Assembly (NCBI GenBank): GCA_028551475.1
Contig: CM052362.1
Location: 25,154,021-25,218,020, forward strand
Length of the DNA: 64,000 nucleotides
Source of the DNA: Casuarina equisetifolia
Taxonomy: Eukaryota; Streptophyta; Magnoliopsida; Fagales; Casuarinaceae
Direction: 5' to 3'
Shown: positions 42,847 to 54,600 of the stretch, in pieces
Position numbering within the stretch: position 1 is the first letter of the stretch
Layout: each line of letters begins with the position of its first letter
Notes under the pieces: model-generated
Databases searched by the model: none
What the model was told of the DNA's origin: nothing
Seen by the model: the letters and a program-made list of their open reading frames with translations, nothing else
Program-made: the position numbers and the translations under genes

Positions 42847-43779
42847 TTTGATCGTTGAAGATGAAAGGGACTAAAACGGGTGCCGATCGCACAAGGAAAG
42901 GAAAATGGAGGAGGAAGAGGGGGAGGAGGAGAGGAGGACTCATCTGAGCGTAAGGGTGATAAGAGAGAGGAGAACATCATAGAAAAGGAATGTCAACGCT
43001 CTCGGCAAAAATGGAAAGAAGGACAGCCAGAGAAAAATAACCTTCCGTTACTAATTATGGGGTTGATTATAGGGCTGTAGTTAAGCCAGGAGCGGAAGTC
43101 CAAGAGTCTGCTGCAATTGGAAGTTTTCGTTGGATAAGTATTGCTTGTCTCCTCCCGTTCGAGATGATCAAGCAGCAGCTCAGAGATTTGCACGGGAATA
43201 GAAAACCGGTAACGCCTTTCTTGCCTTCCTCGTTATAGTTCTTGTTAGTTATATACTTGGTTTTCGTTGGTTAACTAACGATCTTCTGTTGAAACATTTG
43301 GAGCCTGACTTCCTTTCCGTTACAAAGTTGGGCCTCCCCCAAAATCTCCACTTTGGGACACTAGATAAAAGAGCGGCTCCCTATCCATTTATTAAAGATC
43401 TCTACTCATTTCCGGTTACAACTCGGATGAAGATGTGGCCCTAAAAAAATGAATCTAACCATATCTAGCATCGACCGTGGAAGACAGAAAGAGCTAGAGA
43501 AATGTAGAGAGTATTAATCCAGAGATGCATGGCTAAGTGGTCAAAAGTGATAACACAAAAGCAGCAGTTCCCCACTACGCGAGATGCGAAACAGCCAAGA
43601 TACAGAAGATACAGATCATGGATCTCTCAGTGAAAAATGATTTCTCAACAAAATAACTAACGGATTCAAGATACAGAAGCCTTTCCAAACACAAGAGTCA
43701 CATTCACAAATTGCATCAGTCTTCCATCTCTAGATTCAAAATTAGAAAGGTAAATTGATCTTGAGAGAAACTCAACCCT
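42847..43779. other. CHX 5' flank and RPL18 3' flank
   Basis: A purine-rich GGAGGAAGAGGGGGAGG leader-like segment (about 42907-42935) precedes the CHX start on the minus strand as CT-rich sequence, common in plant 5' UTRs. No other gene was seen. Confidence 0.45.
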
Positions 43780-46247
43780 TCAGAATTGAAGACCATGTTC
43801 CCTAGCTGCACTAGCAATGGCTTCAACGCGTCCATGGTACGGGTATCCACCTCTGTCAAAGGCTACTTCTGTGATTCCCTTCTCCAAACACAACTTCGCA
43901 ATGATTTCACCCACCTTTTTTGCGACCTCCTGATGGGAGAAATTTTCAAAGATGAGATTTTGCTTGAAATAAGCTGTTTGTTTAAAGGGGGAGAAAAATA
44001 ACCAGAACATTAATTAAAAAGGAGGATGAAGAAAACCAAGGCGCTTAGATTTAGGTGGATATGGGGGGTAAAACTTTACTTGACTATTAATTTTGCCAAA
44101 GCTACATTACAATCACCATCCATCATTCTAAAAACGCAATTAACCTACAACAGAAACAAAAGACCTGTTGTCAAAAGAGCCTTCTTGAAGATTCCAACTA
44201 AATGTTTATCAAAACCTTGTGGGTTTTTTCAAAGGGATAACAAGATGCAAAAGCTCGTGGACTATCATTGAAAAGGATTATGAAACTAAAAGAAAGTACC
44301 GGCAATTTGATTGCATCATAATAAACTTTCCACCATAACAGAGGAGTTAGCTATCTTAGGATATATGAAGATCATTACACCTAGAGAGTACCCAGAGTTT
44401 TTTCAGATGATAATGCATAAAGGAAGCAGAAGATTCTCTTTACCAAGCTGGTGTCTTACAAAGAGTAGATTCTATTCTATTTTACATTCTTGGTTCCTGT
44501 AAACCATAGGGCAGCTCTGCCCGATAAGTGCGTGTATTTGATTTTGAAATAAACCGCATTTGGGTAGCAACTGCAATGTTTCAAATAACTCACAAATAAA
44601 TTTATGTGTGAGCTTACAGTAGTGGGACCAGAGCTATAGTTGAACTCCTCAGAGATGACTTTCTGCATTGTTGAAGCTGCAGCAAGTGTATGCATCTTGG
44701 TGTCGTCAATTACCTGGACATAGAGATGCTTGTTGGACCGGAAGACAGACAACCTTGGCCTTTCAGGTGTCCCTTCAACCTAATTAATGGGAAAATAGAC
44801 GCCAACCCATCAAAATACATCATCACCAATCATCAGGAATAGCAGATTTTACTCTAGAACAAACATATTTGACCAGAGAATAGAAACGGCGAAGAAACAG
44901 TCTGTGTCCCCAAGAAATAACCAGATACAATAGGAAAAATAAACATAACCGATGAATTCTATGAGATCCAGTCCTTTACCATTGTAAATGCTTATATCAT
45001 TCAAAAAGAACACTCGAAAATATTCTTTTTCTGAATGAACAGTCTACCAAAGTGGTAGGTAGATTAACCTTCTTTTTTTCGGTTAGACACAGTGATTTGG
45101 GAATAATCCAAGTGCATGTATAGTCTTATTTCCGATTGCTAAATTCTGGAAAAAATCATTTCGTCTGCTCCTCTGCATTTTCCACAATATACTCAAAGAA
45201 ATATCCACCTCATTCCTTCTTGAAATGGATAGCAAGCGGTCAAAGAAATTATTCACTTAATATGGTACCTGCCAAATCATTGTGCAGCTATTAAGTATCT
45301 CACTGCTAAAGATTATCTACTGTCATTTATAGAGTATCTTGCAATCCTTTCTCTCTTCTTGGACGTATGGTACCAACTCAGTCAAACGTGTATCTCAGAG
45401 ACTTTGGTAGACGATATGAAGCTTGTTGAACAGAAACTAGCCACTACCGTCTTGTAAATTAAGCGGAGGAAAATCGAAGAATTCAATTCAACCGAATGAA
45501 AGTTTACAAAGCGAGCAACTTTAATACATCCACTCTTTCAATACCTAAATATTAGATTAACAAAACACTCATCTCTAGGGACCCAACCCGGTCCGAAAAT
45601 TCAACCATATTAGAAAAAGAGTGAAAGTGCATGAAATGTGAAGATTATCGATTACGCAGGCCTTATTGACCTATACCAACCAGCGACCATCTCTAGTATT
45701 GTGAAACAAAAATCGGATCTTGCCCTGCCAATCTTCTCAGGTTAAGAGCTCTTCAACAACATTGTGAACAAGGCCAAGCTTTCGCATCAGCGTTTCATTC
45801 GGTCATTTCCTAGGCAATTTCGGAAACAGACCGCGTGCTAGTGCACAACTCCCATGTAGGGTATAAAGCCAAGTATGAGCTCTGGGCAGCTAATTCAGGG
45901 ATATATGAACTCTAAGGTGCGAGGCGTAATCCGGTAGCCACGCACTTCCTTGTGGCCGTAGAAATAGACAAACACAGTGCATAGAATACCGTCGAGATTA
46001 GTAAATTGCAGATATCCGAAAAGATGGATAGATGGAGAAATGAGTAAGAGAGTACCTTCTTTCTAATGCGAGTATGGCGGGCGGTTCTGTCCTCTCTTCT
46101 GGTTCTGCCTTTGGCTTCAACAACCAGAGAGAAAGACTTAGATGGATGTGGGCTTGGAGCTGCAGCAGCGGCCACTAACTTAGGCCCCATCCATGGCCGT
46201 TGCGAAGAGGCCAATACACTGTGAAGGAACAAAGTAGAACTGGACAT
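43780..46247 (-). CDS. RPL18: Plastid 50S ribosomal protein L18, nuclear-encoded, three exons
   Basis: Exons are 46247-46056, 44779-44618 and 43929-43780, all phase 0, giving 167 aa. Residues 1 to about 45 are Ser/Ala-rich, with few acidic residues, and fit a chloroplast transit peptide. The mature part is bacterial-type uL18: a basic start ([17 protein letters not shown]), the [20 protein letters not shown] block that contacts 5S rRNA, and a C terminus ending [17 protein letters not shown] and AAREHGLQF. Length agrees with plant plastid L18. It should work in the central protuberance of the plastid large subunit. Introns are 1.3 and 0.7 kb. Cytosolic eL18 is unrelated, so the plastid assignment is safe. 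Confidence 0.94.
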
Positions 46248-47449
46248 CCTCTCCTCCCTCCCTCGCTCTCTGCGGACTTTTCAGTCTTGCACACCGCCTG
46301 CTTTAAGCCTTATCCCTTCCTCACCCAGACCAATAAAATGCCCCCTTCAATGCTAATCTAATAAATACACGAAGAGAAAGAATAAAAGAGAGTAACTTAC
46401 AAATTGCTATTCTTCTTACTCTCGTAAGTTACAAATTGCTATTCTTCTTACCCTCGTAAGTTACAAATTTCTTTTAAAATTACTCATTGATTCCAACAAT
46501 TATGCTTGAAGTTTAGTGATGTTTCCACTGATATTAGTCTCTAAAACTTTTTTTTTTTTTTTTGCTTTTAAAGAAATGTAGGAAAGCTGAGTGTGAAATT
46601 TGATCCTTTTTAGCCTTAAGTGATATGAGTCCTCAACTTTATCACTCATTATATTTGTAACCATTGATATTAACTTCGTTGTTAAAAAGAGTGAGTAAAA
46701 TCTATAATTTCTTTTTGAAGTAAAACATGTAGCTTAAAGTCTTATATCATATCAATAATCTCTCTTTGTTTTATTTTATTCTATGTCAACCTAATTATAT
46801 AGGTTGAGCTATAAACATATGAACTATTCTATTAAGAGACTAAAATTTTAGGAGCTTAATGCCTGCTTTTTCTAAAAATTAAACTGTTCTTTTAGTTGGA
46901 CCATCTTCTCATCAAAACTCACGATGGTCGAACTTGTGGGTAGGCATAACCTGTTTTGGGCCAACCTTTGATCCTACCAACCACATATTACTTAATCAGC
47001 ATATCGAGTTAACCTGAAAAATACTTGCAACCACATTATTTTAAATATAAATTTTATTTTATGGAGAAGAAATTTTAAATTGTTTAAAGCATTTAGTACT
47101 ACTTATCATATAGATAACGATAAACATGAGATAATATTGTAAGAAATGCTGATATGTAAATTTTTTTACCCACGTAAATACTTTAAGAATCTTAAAAAAA
47201 AAAAATCGATCCAAAAGCAATTTCTACCACCTTTTGCACTGGCCAAGTTAATCGTAAATAGTGTCAAGCTACATGAGTAGAAAACAGAAAAAATATGGTG
47301 GCTCAATCTACGACTACAAGATTTAAAGCTGTCAAACTTCCCGAGTCATTTCCAGAAAAAGATATCTGCTTTATTTACGAGAATCTTCAATCTCCCTGAG
47401 TTTCATAAGCACGAAGGCCCTGAATATATAGCAAATTAATTCGGTGATA
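46248..47449. other. Intergenic between RPL18 and RBL14
   Basis: It contains a short direct repeat (GTAAGTTACAAATT.., about 46391 and 46423) and AT-rich DNA. No gene was recognised. Confidence 0.45.
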
Positions 47450-49117
47450 TCATCTCCCAAATCTCTCGATTCTCCGACGCCGTAGTTCTTCCAAAGGGAG
47501 GTCATGAGAACGGTTCAAAAACGAACGGGAAGAAAGTCCATTGCCACTTCGGCTTGTCCCACACATCTCACAAATGCTTGACCATCCAGAATTATCGTAT
47601 GTGCATGCTTGGCATCTCCACACATCAGATCCAGCCATTCCTGTGCGACTCCCACCAATGGTTCCCCTACCAGAAATCCGCCGCCGAGAGGAACCAAACC
47701 AGTTCCACACAATCCTTATGGGCCAGCTCAACGCGCTAGCAAGACCCCTGAAGAGTACAGTCAATGGATCTGAACCCGAGTATGTACCTTTCAATCGTAG
47801 ATAGAGAATCCCAGCCAGTATTCCACCCAGGTGGCCAAGGAAGGAGACACCAGGTACAAACATTTGGATAAGAATCAGCTCCGCCCATGCAGCATAACGT
47901 GTTGGTACAACAACTCCATGCACATAAGTGTAGTTTTCTGACTGAGAATTAAGGACGACCTTCATAGCAAAAAGAACACCAGAAAATCCAACAGCATACT
48001 CTGAGTAGTACGCTCTCTTATAGTCAAAGAACAAGAAAAGGGATTTTGCTAGTAATAGCGTGACTCCCTGGGACATAGCAAGAAGAGCAGCAACCATAGC
48101 GGCAAACTCAGCACTCCCCATTGACGTTTCCAATTGGATCCCCTTCCATAAGAGCGACATCATGTTGTACACCAAGTGAGATTCACCCACATGGTAGAAT
48201 GCTGACAAGAAAAACCGCTTCAGATCCGCGTTCTATAACAGCCAAAATTAATTTTGCATGTGAGAAACCCAAAGTGATATAAATCATCATCATCATAAGG
48301 TGTTTCACTTCAAACCACTAGTGATCTCATGGGAAATCACTTCCAATACGTCTTATGAAACGACCCAAAGAACAATAATAACAAAGAAAAGCCACAACTA
48401 ACCAGATCTGCTAGCCATAACCGAGTGGAAAATTCTTAAAGAATCGAGAGGAACACCCAATTAAGAGATATATCTTAACAACAGTTTGGTCTACTCTACC
48501 TCTCTTCGAACAGAAATGGTAGATTTGGTAGATTGAAGTCATAAAAGATGCTATTGCACATGACAACAGAGTGTGGTTAATGCTTTCTTTTCTCCAAGTA
48601 ACTAAGCATGCCCTCAGGCAACAGGATTTTTGTATCAGGAAGGAAAGGAAAGAGGAACGGTTAACTTCTTTTCTTGGGTGTACCAGAGACTAAAGCGTCG
48701 ATTGTTGGTGGTGCTGTGGTTAAATAATAACTTCACAAGTGTAGTTTAATGCGTCTATTTGAGAGGTTCAACCAACTTAGAAGCTGAACTGATTTGAACA
48801 ATCCCTTCAATCCTAAGACAAGATCGAAGTGAGGCCAGCTATCAGGAATTCATGAGTCTTAACTTCCATCGTCGATAAATTTAGGAATGTTGTCACTCAG
48901 CATTCTCTCACGCAAGTAACGATAAAACCTTCTTCAAACTTTAGTGATAGATTTACTAAACTAATTCGAACAATCTTTAACAAGAATTTTGTTCTTTCCT
49001 TGTTCTAGACCCTGAATGATATATCTATAAAACTATTATCTACAAAGGGAAAATGAATAAAGTTCGAGTCGAACGAAGCCAAAGGAGTTTCAGCTATTCT
49101 CTATCACTAGTCTGATG

Positions 49118-49153
<36 letters not shown>

Positions 49154-49351
49154 CTTGAGGATGAGGTGGGGATTAAACCAGACATCGTCGATGGAAGGGA
49201 GGACGGATTCGAGAAAGGCAGGCCTCAAATAAATGAGAGTATTGGCAGTGAGAAGGCCGGCTGTGACAGGAGGCTTTCTCTGGAGCCTGTAATACTCGCT
49301 CGCCACGTGAAACGCCAGCAGCGGTAGCATTCTCCCCCTTCCTCTCTCCAT
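47450..49351 (-). CDS. RBL14: Rhomboid-like protein with RanBP2 zinc finger (RBL14 type), two exons
   Basis: Exons are 49351-49154 and 48232-47450, phase 0, giving 326 aa. The rhomboid core has the HxxxN element (His85, Asn89) in HLVYNMMSLLWKG, the catalytic serine in GFSG (Ser150) and the catalytic histidine in HLGG (His200), so it is predicted to be an active intramembrane serine protease. After a basic linker (SSRRRISGRG) comes a RanBP2-type zinc finger, Trp271 with Cys273, Cys276, Cys287 and Cys290. The tail is LPLEELRRRRIERFGR. This rhomboid-plus-zinc-finger architecture is that of Arabidopsis RBL14, annotated from memory as organellar. Substrates are unknown to me. The start at 49351 gives MERGRGR. 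A second in-frame ATG at residue 8 is possible. Confidence 0.94.
49122..49151. repeat. (AG)n microsatellite at the RBL14 splice donor
   Basis: A run of about 15 AG units lies immediately downstream of the exon 1 donor of RBL14. On the coding strand it is a CT repeat starting at intron position 3. Confidence 0.95.
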
Positions 49352-49940
49352 CTTTGCCTTCTGCTTCTCGTTTTCCAGAGGCAGCCAGATCTGTTGCGAT
49401 GCTCAGAAAATAATATACTCTCTGCCTTCTCTTTGCTCTCCCTTCACAGCGTCGGTGAACGGGAAGGTATGTCACAATCTTGGCCGCTAAGAAAAGCATA
49501 TGCGAGAGAGAGAGAGAGAGTAGCTCGGGTCACGAAGAGATTTCCACTTTCGAGACGCTTCTCGTGGGAATGACTTTGGGAGAAATTAGTAATTCATTCA
49601 AACTATGGGGGCGTCCTGGATATTTTTCTTAAGATAGAGGGAGTAAAGTGAAAAATTACAGAATCGATCGGGACCAGAGCGGTCAGCTTAGTAGATCATT
49701 CCGGGAGAGGCATAGAAAGGATAAATTTTGCAACGTCAAGTCTTCCTCCTTTTCCCCTCTTCCGCAGTTCCCTATAATTGCAGAAAACCCTCTAACTTGG
49801 CCATTGCCGTGACGGTCAGAGTGTGTTTCGAATTGATTGAGGGAGTTCCTCTCTCCCGAATCAGGTTTTAATTTTTTCTCTCCGGTATTTATTTTGTGAG
49901 TTTTGTCTGGTTCGTCGTTGCAGGGCTCGATCTATAAACT
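49352..49940. other. Shared 5' region between RBL14 and the F-box/kelch gene
   Basis: The two divergent genes start about 590 bp apart, so both promoters must lie here. No clear TATA box was seen. The GA run at 49504 and CT-rich leader sequence near 49740-49880 are the only obvious elements. Confidence 0.5.
49504..49520. repeat. Short (GA)n run upstream of RBL14
   Basis: About eight GA units lie in the RBL14 5' flank. Confidence 0.85.
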
Positions 49941-51692
49941 ATGATTCTGCGTAGGTGACTGTCCCGTGTTGAAATTGAAGGGGCTTCCTCCGACGTCCAA
50001 AGTTCATGTGAGATCTTGCGTCCATTTTTGTCTGTAAACTACTCATTCCTTTGCCTTTTTATTTCTTCCTTACAGATACGCCGTTAGTGTCTTGACTTTT
50101 GCGCTTTAGGGAACCGGCGAATGAATCTATCATTCCTGGCTTGCCGGATGACTTAGGTCTAAGGTGTTTGGCAAAGGTGTCCCACGGACACCACGGACTG
50201 CTTGAAACTGTCTCCAAAAGGTGGAGAGATTTAATCCGTAGCTCTGAGTATGCCACCTTTAAAGCTAGAGAAGGATGGTGTGGGGATTGGCTGTTTGTTC
50301 TTACGGAAGGCCCTGGCACTGAGTGGGTTGCCTATGATCCTGAAGCTGATAGATGGCATCCTTTGCCCAAGATTTCTACTGCCCATACTGACTGTGAACA
50401 CATTGGGTTTTCGTGTGTCAGTGTTTGCGATCGGTTTGTGGTGATTGGAGGGTCCTACAAGCCGCACGAGACTGCATTTCCCCGTCAAAAGCCCTTCATA
50501 ACAAATGATGTTGTCCAGTTCGATCCTTTCAAAAAACAGTGGACTAGCATAGCCAGTATGCGAACACCTCGGTCTCATTTCGCATGCAGTGTTATATCTG
50601 GTAAAGTTTATGTAGCTGGGGGTTGCAACTCATCCTGCACCGGAGGACTTGCCGTTGCTGAGGTTTATGATCCCTTGACGGACAAGTATGTTTTCGTCTA
50701 CATCTTTATCTATGTTGAGCTCTTCGATTATGTCCTGAAACTGGTTCATAGCTGTCAATTGCTTCCCGTTTCTTTTTAATAATTGTTATGCGTACAATTG
50801 TTGTAAGCTTTCCTAAAATTTCATTTAATTATACAGATTCAGAATTTTCTCTCATGCATGATTATGTTTAGTAGGATTTTCTTCTCATGTTCTTACCTCA
50901 TGAATCTTATTTTGAATGAGAATTATGCTCAACTCATTACTTTGATTTTTCTGTTTGCTAGAAACTTAGCTATCGTTATATTTAGAATTTCTTGTAGTGC
51001 ATGATAACGCCTTTTGATTTGCCAAAAAAAAAAAAAAAAAAAGAAAGGTAACGTTATTAGAATCTCTTGCTGTCTTTTTCTTTGGTTATGTTCTCTATTG
51101 GTTATGATTAAGCAGAAGTTGCAGATGGGAGGAACTGCCGCCAATGCCCAATCCACTAAGGGACTGCTTAGGCCTATCATACAAAGGCAAATTTTATGTT
51201 CTGAGTGACCAGTTGGGCCTGCCCGACCAAAAAACCTCTGAGGTTTTCAGTCCATTGGATAGAACATGGTGCACAGTGGAGGACATCTGGCCTTTCTCAA
51301 GGTCAATGCAATTTGCAGTTCAGGTGATCGGGGACGATCGTGTATATACTGTTGTCGACTGGGGTGAGAGCTTAATTAAAACAAGGGAAACGGAAAAAGG
51401 AGACTGGTATGATGTCGGTTCTGTTCCTTCGGTGGTTCTTCCTGACCACGCCCGCCCATTGCAGGCCTTTTGTTATGGGTTTGCTGCATTAAGAGGTGAA
51501 TTATATATTCTGGGAGGCAAGGCTCTCAAATGGGAGGGATCGGGAGGTGGGAGGTTTGACATTGTAAAGTTGGGCTTGGCAAGGGTTTGCGACCCTTCAG
51601 TCGTGCCACTAAGGTGGAAGGAAACTAGACCCATTTGTCGGTCAGCACGTGGTTCTATCATAGGATGTGCATCCATGGGAGAAAAATCTTAA
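49941..51692 (+). CDS. F-box/kelch-repeat protein (At1g16250 type)
   Basis: The proposed exons are 49941-49954, 50110-50685 and 51125-51692, giving 385 aa. The N-terminal F-box begins IIPGLPDDLGLRCLAKVSHG and extends through ETVSKRWRDLIRS. Kelch repeats follow, seen as paired Gly and Trp/Tyr elements (YDPEADRWHPLP, VIGGSY, FDPFKKQWTSIASM, VYVAGG, VYDPLTDKWEELP, YILGGK). Such proteins are substrate receptors of SCF ubiquitin ligases. The target is unknown. There is no in-frame ATG near the F-box in exon 2. A 14-nt first exon starting ATGATTCTG, with GTGACT donor and TTTAG acceptor, restores an initiator in phase. This start is an inference. The intron 2 borders (GTATG, TTGCAG) are secure by homology. 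Confidence 0.85.
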
Positions 51693-54600
51693 TTGTTCTC
51701 CAGGTAATGCCGTGTTTGATGGTGAACTTAACTTAAGTAAGGTCTTCATCATGGCTGTGTTGATTGTTAAGCAAGACCCCTGGCGTAATCTTCAATGGGA
51801 GGTCTTCAAGAAGTATCTTTGCCATTCCCTGGTTTTGCCTTCATGTGATTGGGAAATTTCAATTCTTAACTTTATTTTTTGTGTGTGGTGGGGACGGTGT
51901 ATTGGGCATTACATGGTATGGATGGTTTAATTTCAAAGTAGCACAACAAGAACTTTGCTTTAAATCAAGAAGAGTTCTTTCTAGTCTTAAGGGGAGTAAC
52001 GGTTCTTTTTTCCTCTCTTATTCCACGTTTATGCATTGTAACAGATTTCTGTTTCTTAATGCGCTCTCCTCTGTTGATTTTTTTTTATCTATTTTTAATT
52101 TGATGATTTTATTTTAACTTTTCAAGTGTGTTTTGAGAAGTGCACTCTGTTTCTTTGTGGCTTTTTTCGGTTGCATCAAAATGTCTCTTAATTGAAGGCA
52201 AAATAGAGTTATGCTTGTGCTTAGATGTTACGTCGTCGTCGGTTTAACGCGGAAACGTAGGCCTCGAGGCAACAGCCAGGGCTTGCAAGAAAGGGCAGAG
52301 AGCAAGACGTGTTTGCATGGATTTATTTATTGATGGGAGGATAGCGTGTAGCTCAACAGATGAGCCCATCTTTTGTATCAGCTTTTTGTAACATGCGTTG
52401 CCAGAAAACCACCCACCCGTTAGATAGGAGTAGCCGGTCGTTCAATCTCTCTGGAATGTAGGCTCTGTTTTAATCCAAAGCTTTCTCACTGTCATAGGTA
52501 AGAAAAACAAAGACAACCTGTGGTCACGTGACGTGATCTTGCAAACATGCAGGGACGACTCCGCCAAGGGTGTTGAGATCGAATTCCCTTGTTTTGCTGG
52601 TGGGGAAGACCAAACAGGTTGGCTGTGCCATGCGTCACAATTTTTCGAGCTAACCAAACTCCCAAAGGCAACAAGGTCTATATAGCAGTCTGGTTAGTCT
52701 GTTCTTTTGGAGCGTCTGATACCAGAATAATGACTTGGGAAGAGTTGACTGAAGCTTTGATCGAAAGATATGGTGCGTCCTAGTTCCAAGATTTCTACGT
52801 GGGGCTTAGTAAACTCCAGCAAGTCAAATTTCCTGAAGCTAGAGGAAAAAACTGTTCTTTAACAAAGCTTCTCATGTTTGGTTAGTTTTGTCTTGTAAGA
52901 GAAGTAAAGATGAACATTTGCAGTGTGAGAGAACGAAAGCCGTTTATGGACTGCTTACTTCAGTTTTCTATTAGTGAATGCTTGTTTATGAACCATGGTT
53001 TTTCATGGACTCCAAAAATCTGTGATTCACTTTGGGGATTTCTCTCCACATACCTGTAGCGCCAACATTCATTACCATCCTGCCTAAATTAACTCTTCAT
53101 ATTGCTAAAATACCTCTTGATTTGACATATGAGATCCACCCCTTTTTCCCTATCTTCATAAATACGGATCTTCCTATCTCTTCTTGACTCCGTTTCCCTC
53201 CCTCTTTGGCCCTGCATCCAGTATCACATTGCGTCATGAGCTATGCCCTTTTCTTTGGTAACTATAAATACACTGGCTGAGCATTATCTCTAGGGCATAT
53301 TTGCGTCGAATTAAAACAGCATGTTGGGCACAGCGTCACTATCTTATATGTTACGGCAATGGTGGGGCTGGTAACCTAGGTGTTATATTTATTATTCATC
53401 ATGCTATATTTCTTATACCATTATCTCAAGACCTTCTCGAATGTCACAGGGTTGGCTCTGGCGACTCTCATAGCTTGTGAAATCGATTCCTGAGTCCATT
53501 ATTTTCTTCTTCCAGCATTTTATCAACTGTTCATGTAGATGCTGCTCACAATCCAATTCCATTGTCATAAAGAGCAACCTCAACATTAGTTGGGCGTGAA
53601 GCTGCGAGCATAGAACAAACGCTTTGCCATCTCATGCTTTAATATGCTTTTGTGGAACTAGGAGGACGTGAATTCGGGCTCTGTCCGGCTTTAGGTGATG
53701 ATCAGTTTTGACCACACTGGGGGTAACATTTATAGTGTATGTCAGTCTGCTGATATTTTGTGTGGGACATTGGTTTTATCGTCTCCGTGTCCAGCACCTC
53801 TACTGGCCTTGTCATTGACGCTGATGCATTAGAAAAGACAGTTTTGAGAAAGAGTGTTGTTGAGAATCTTAGAGGTCTCTCTCTCCCGCTAGCTTTCTAA
53901 TCGCCTACTTCAGTACGTGAGGAAGTCATTTGTGATGATCCTTTCTGGTTTTGGTGGTGACAGTGAAGAACTTGACGGTAAAAGACTCAAAGATCGCGCA
54001 GCCCATAGCTAGGGACGTGACATCCGTTTCTATTTCCTTCTTCTGCCTCTTTGCCCCTCGGCTACTGCTTGAGATCAGCCTTCTTTGAGTTCTCGAACTT
54101 AATCAAACTAGTGGAGGTTAACTGAGAACCATGTGGAGTGTTTCTACTGTTTGTTCGCAATTCTCAGACTTCTCAATTTCGCCAATTATGTCTTTTGGCT
54201 AAATGCTACAAGTACAAACCGAATGTTTCTATTCATGAAGAAAAGCCACTCTAAGTTAGACAAGTAGACGGCATACTTCTAGTTCAAACATTGTCTGAAA
54301 GTACTAGCTAGCTTCACTTCCATAAACCCCAGAGGTCTCCATGAACGAAGAACAAGAATGAGACGTAGAATGAGGTTTGGTAATTTCACCTCCGTGCCGG
54401 ATCTCACAATCTATGCTTTCCACCTCCGCCTGAACCAGCTCACTTCTAGCTTCTACTCCACCTCCTCCGGCAACCCCAACCGCAAGTCAATTCTTCCATA
54501 AGTTTGACGTCGCATTACCTACCGCAACCAACCAACAGAACACTCCCCATTTAACAGGGCCACCTAGAGGACCAGACTTTGGGTCCCCCTTCATTTCGTG

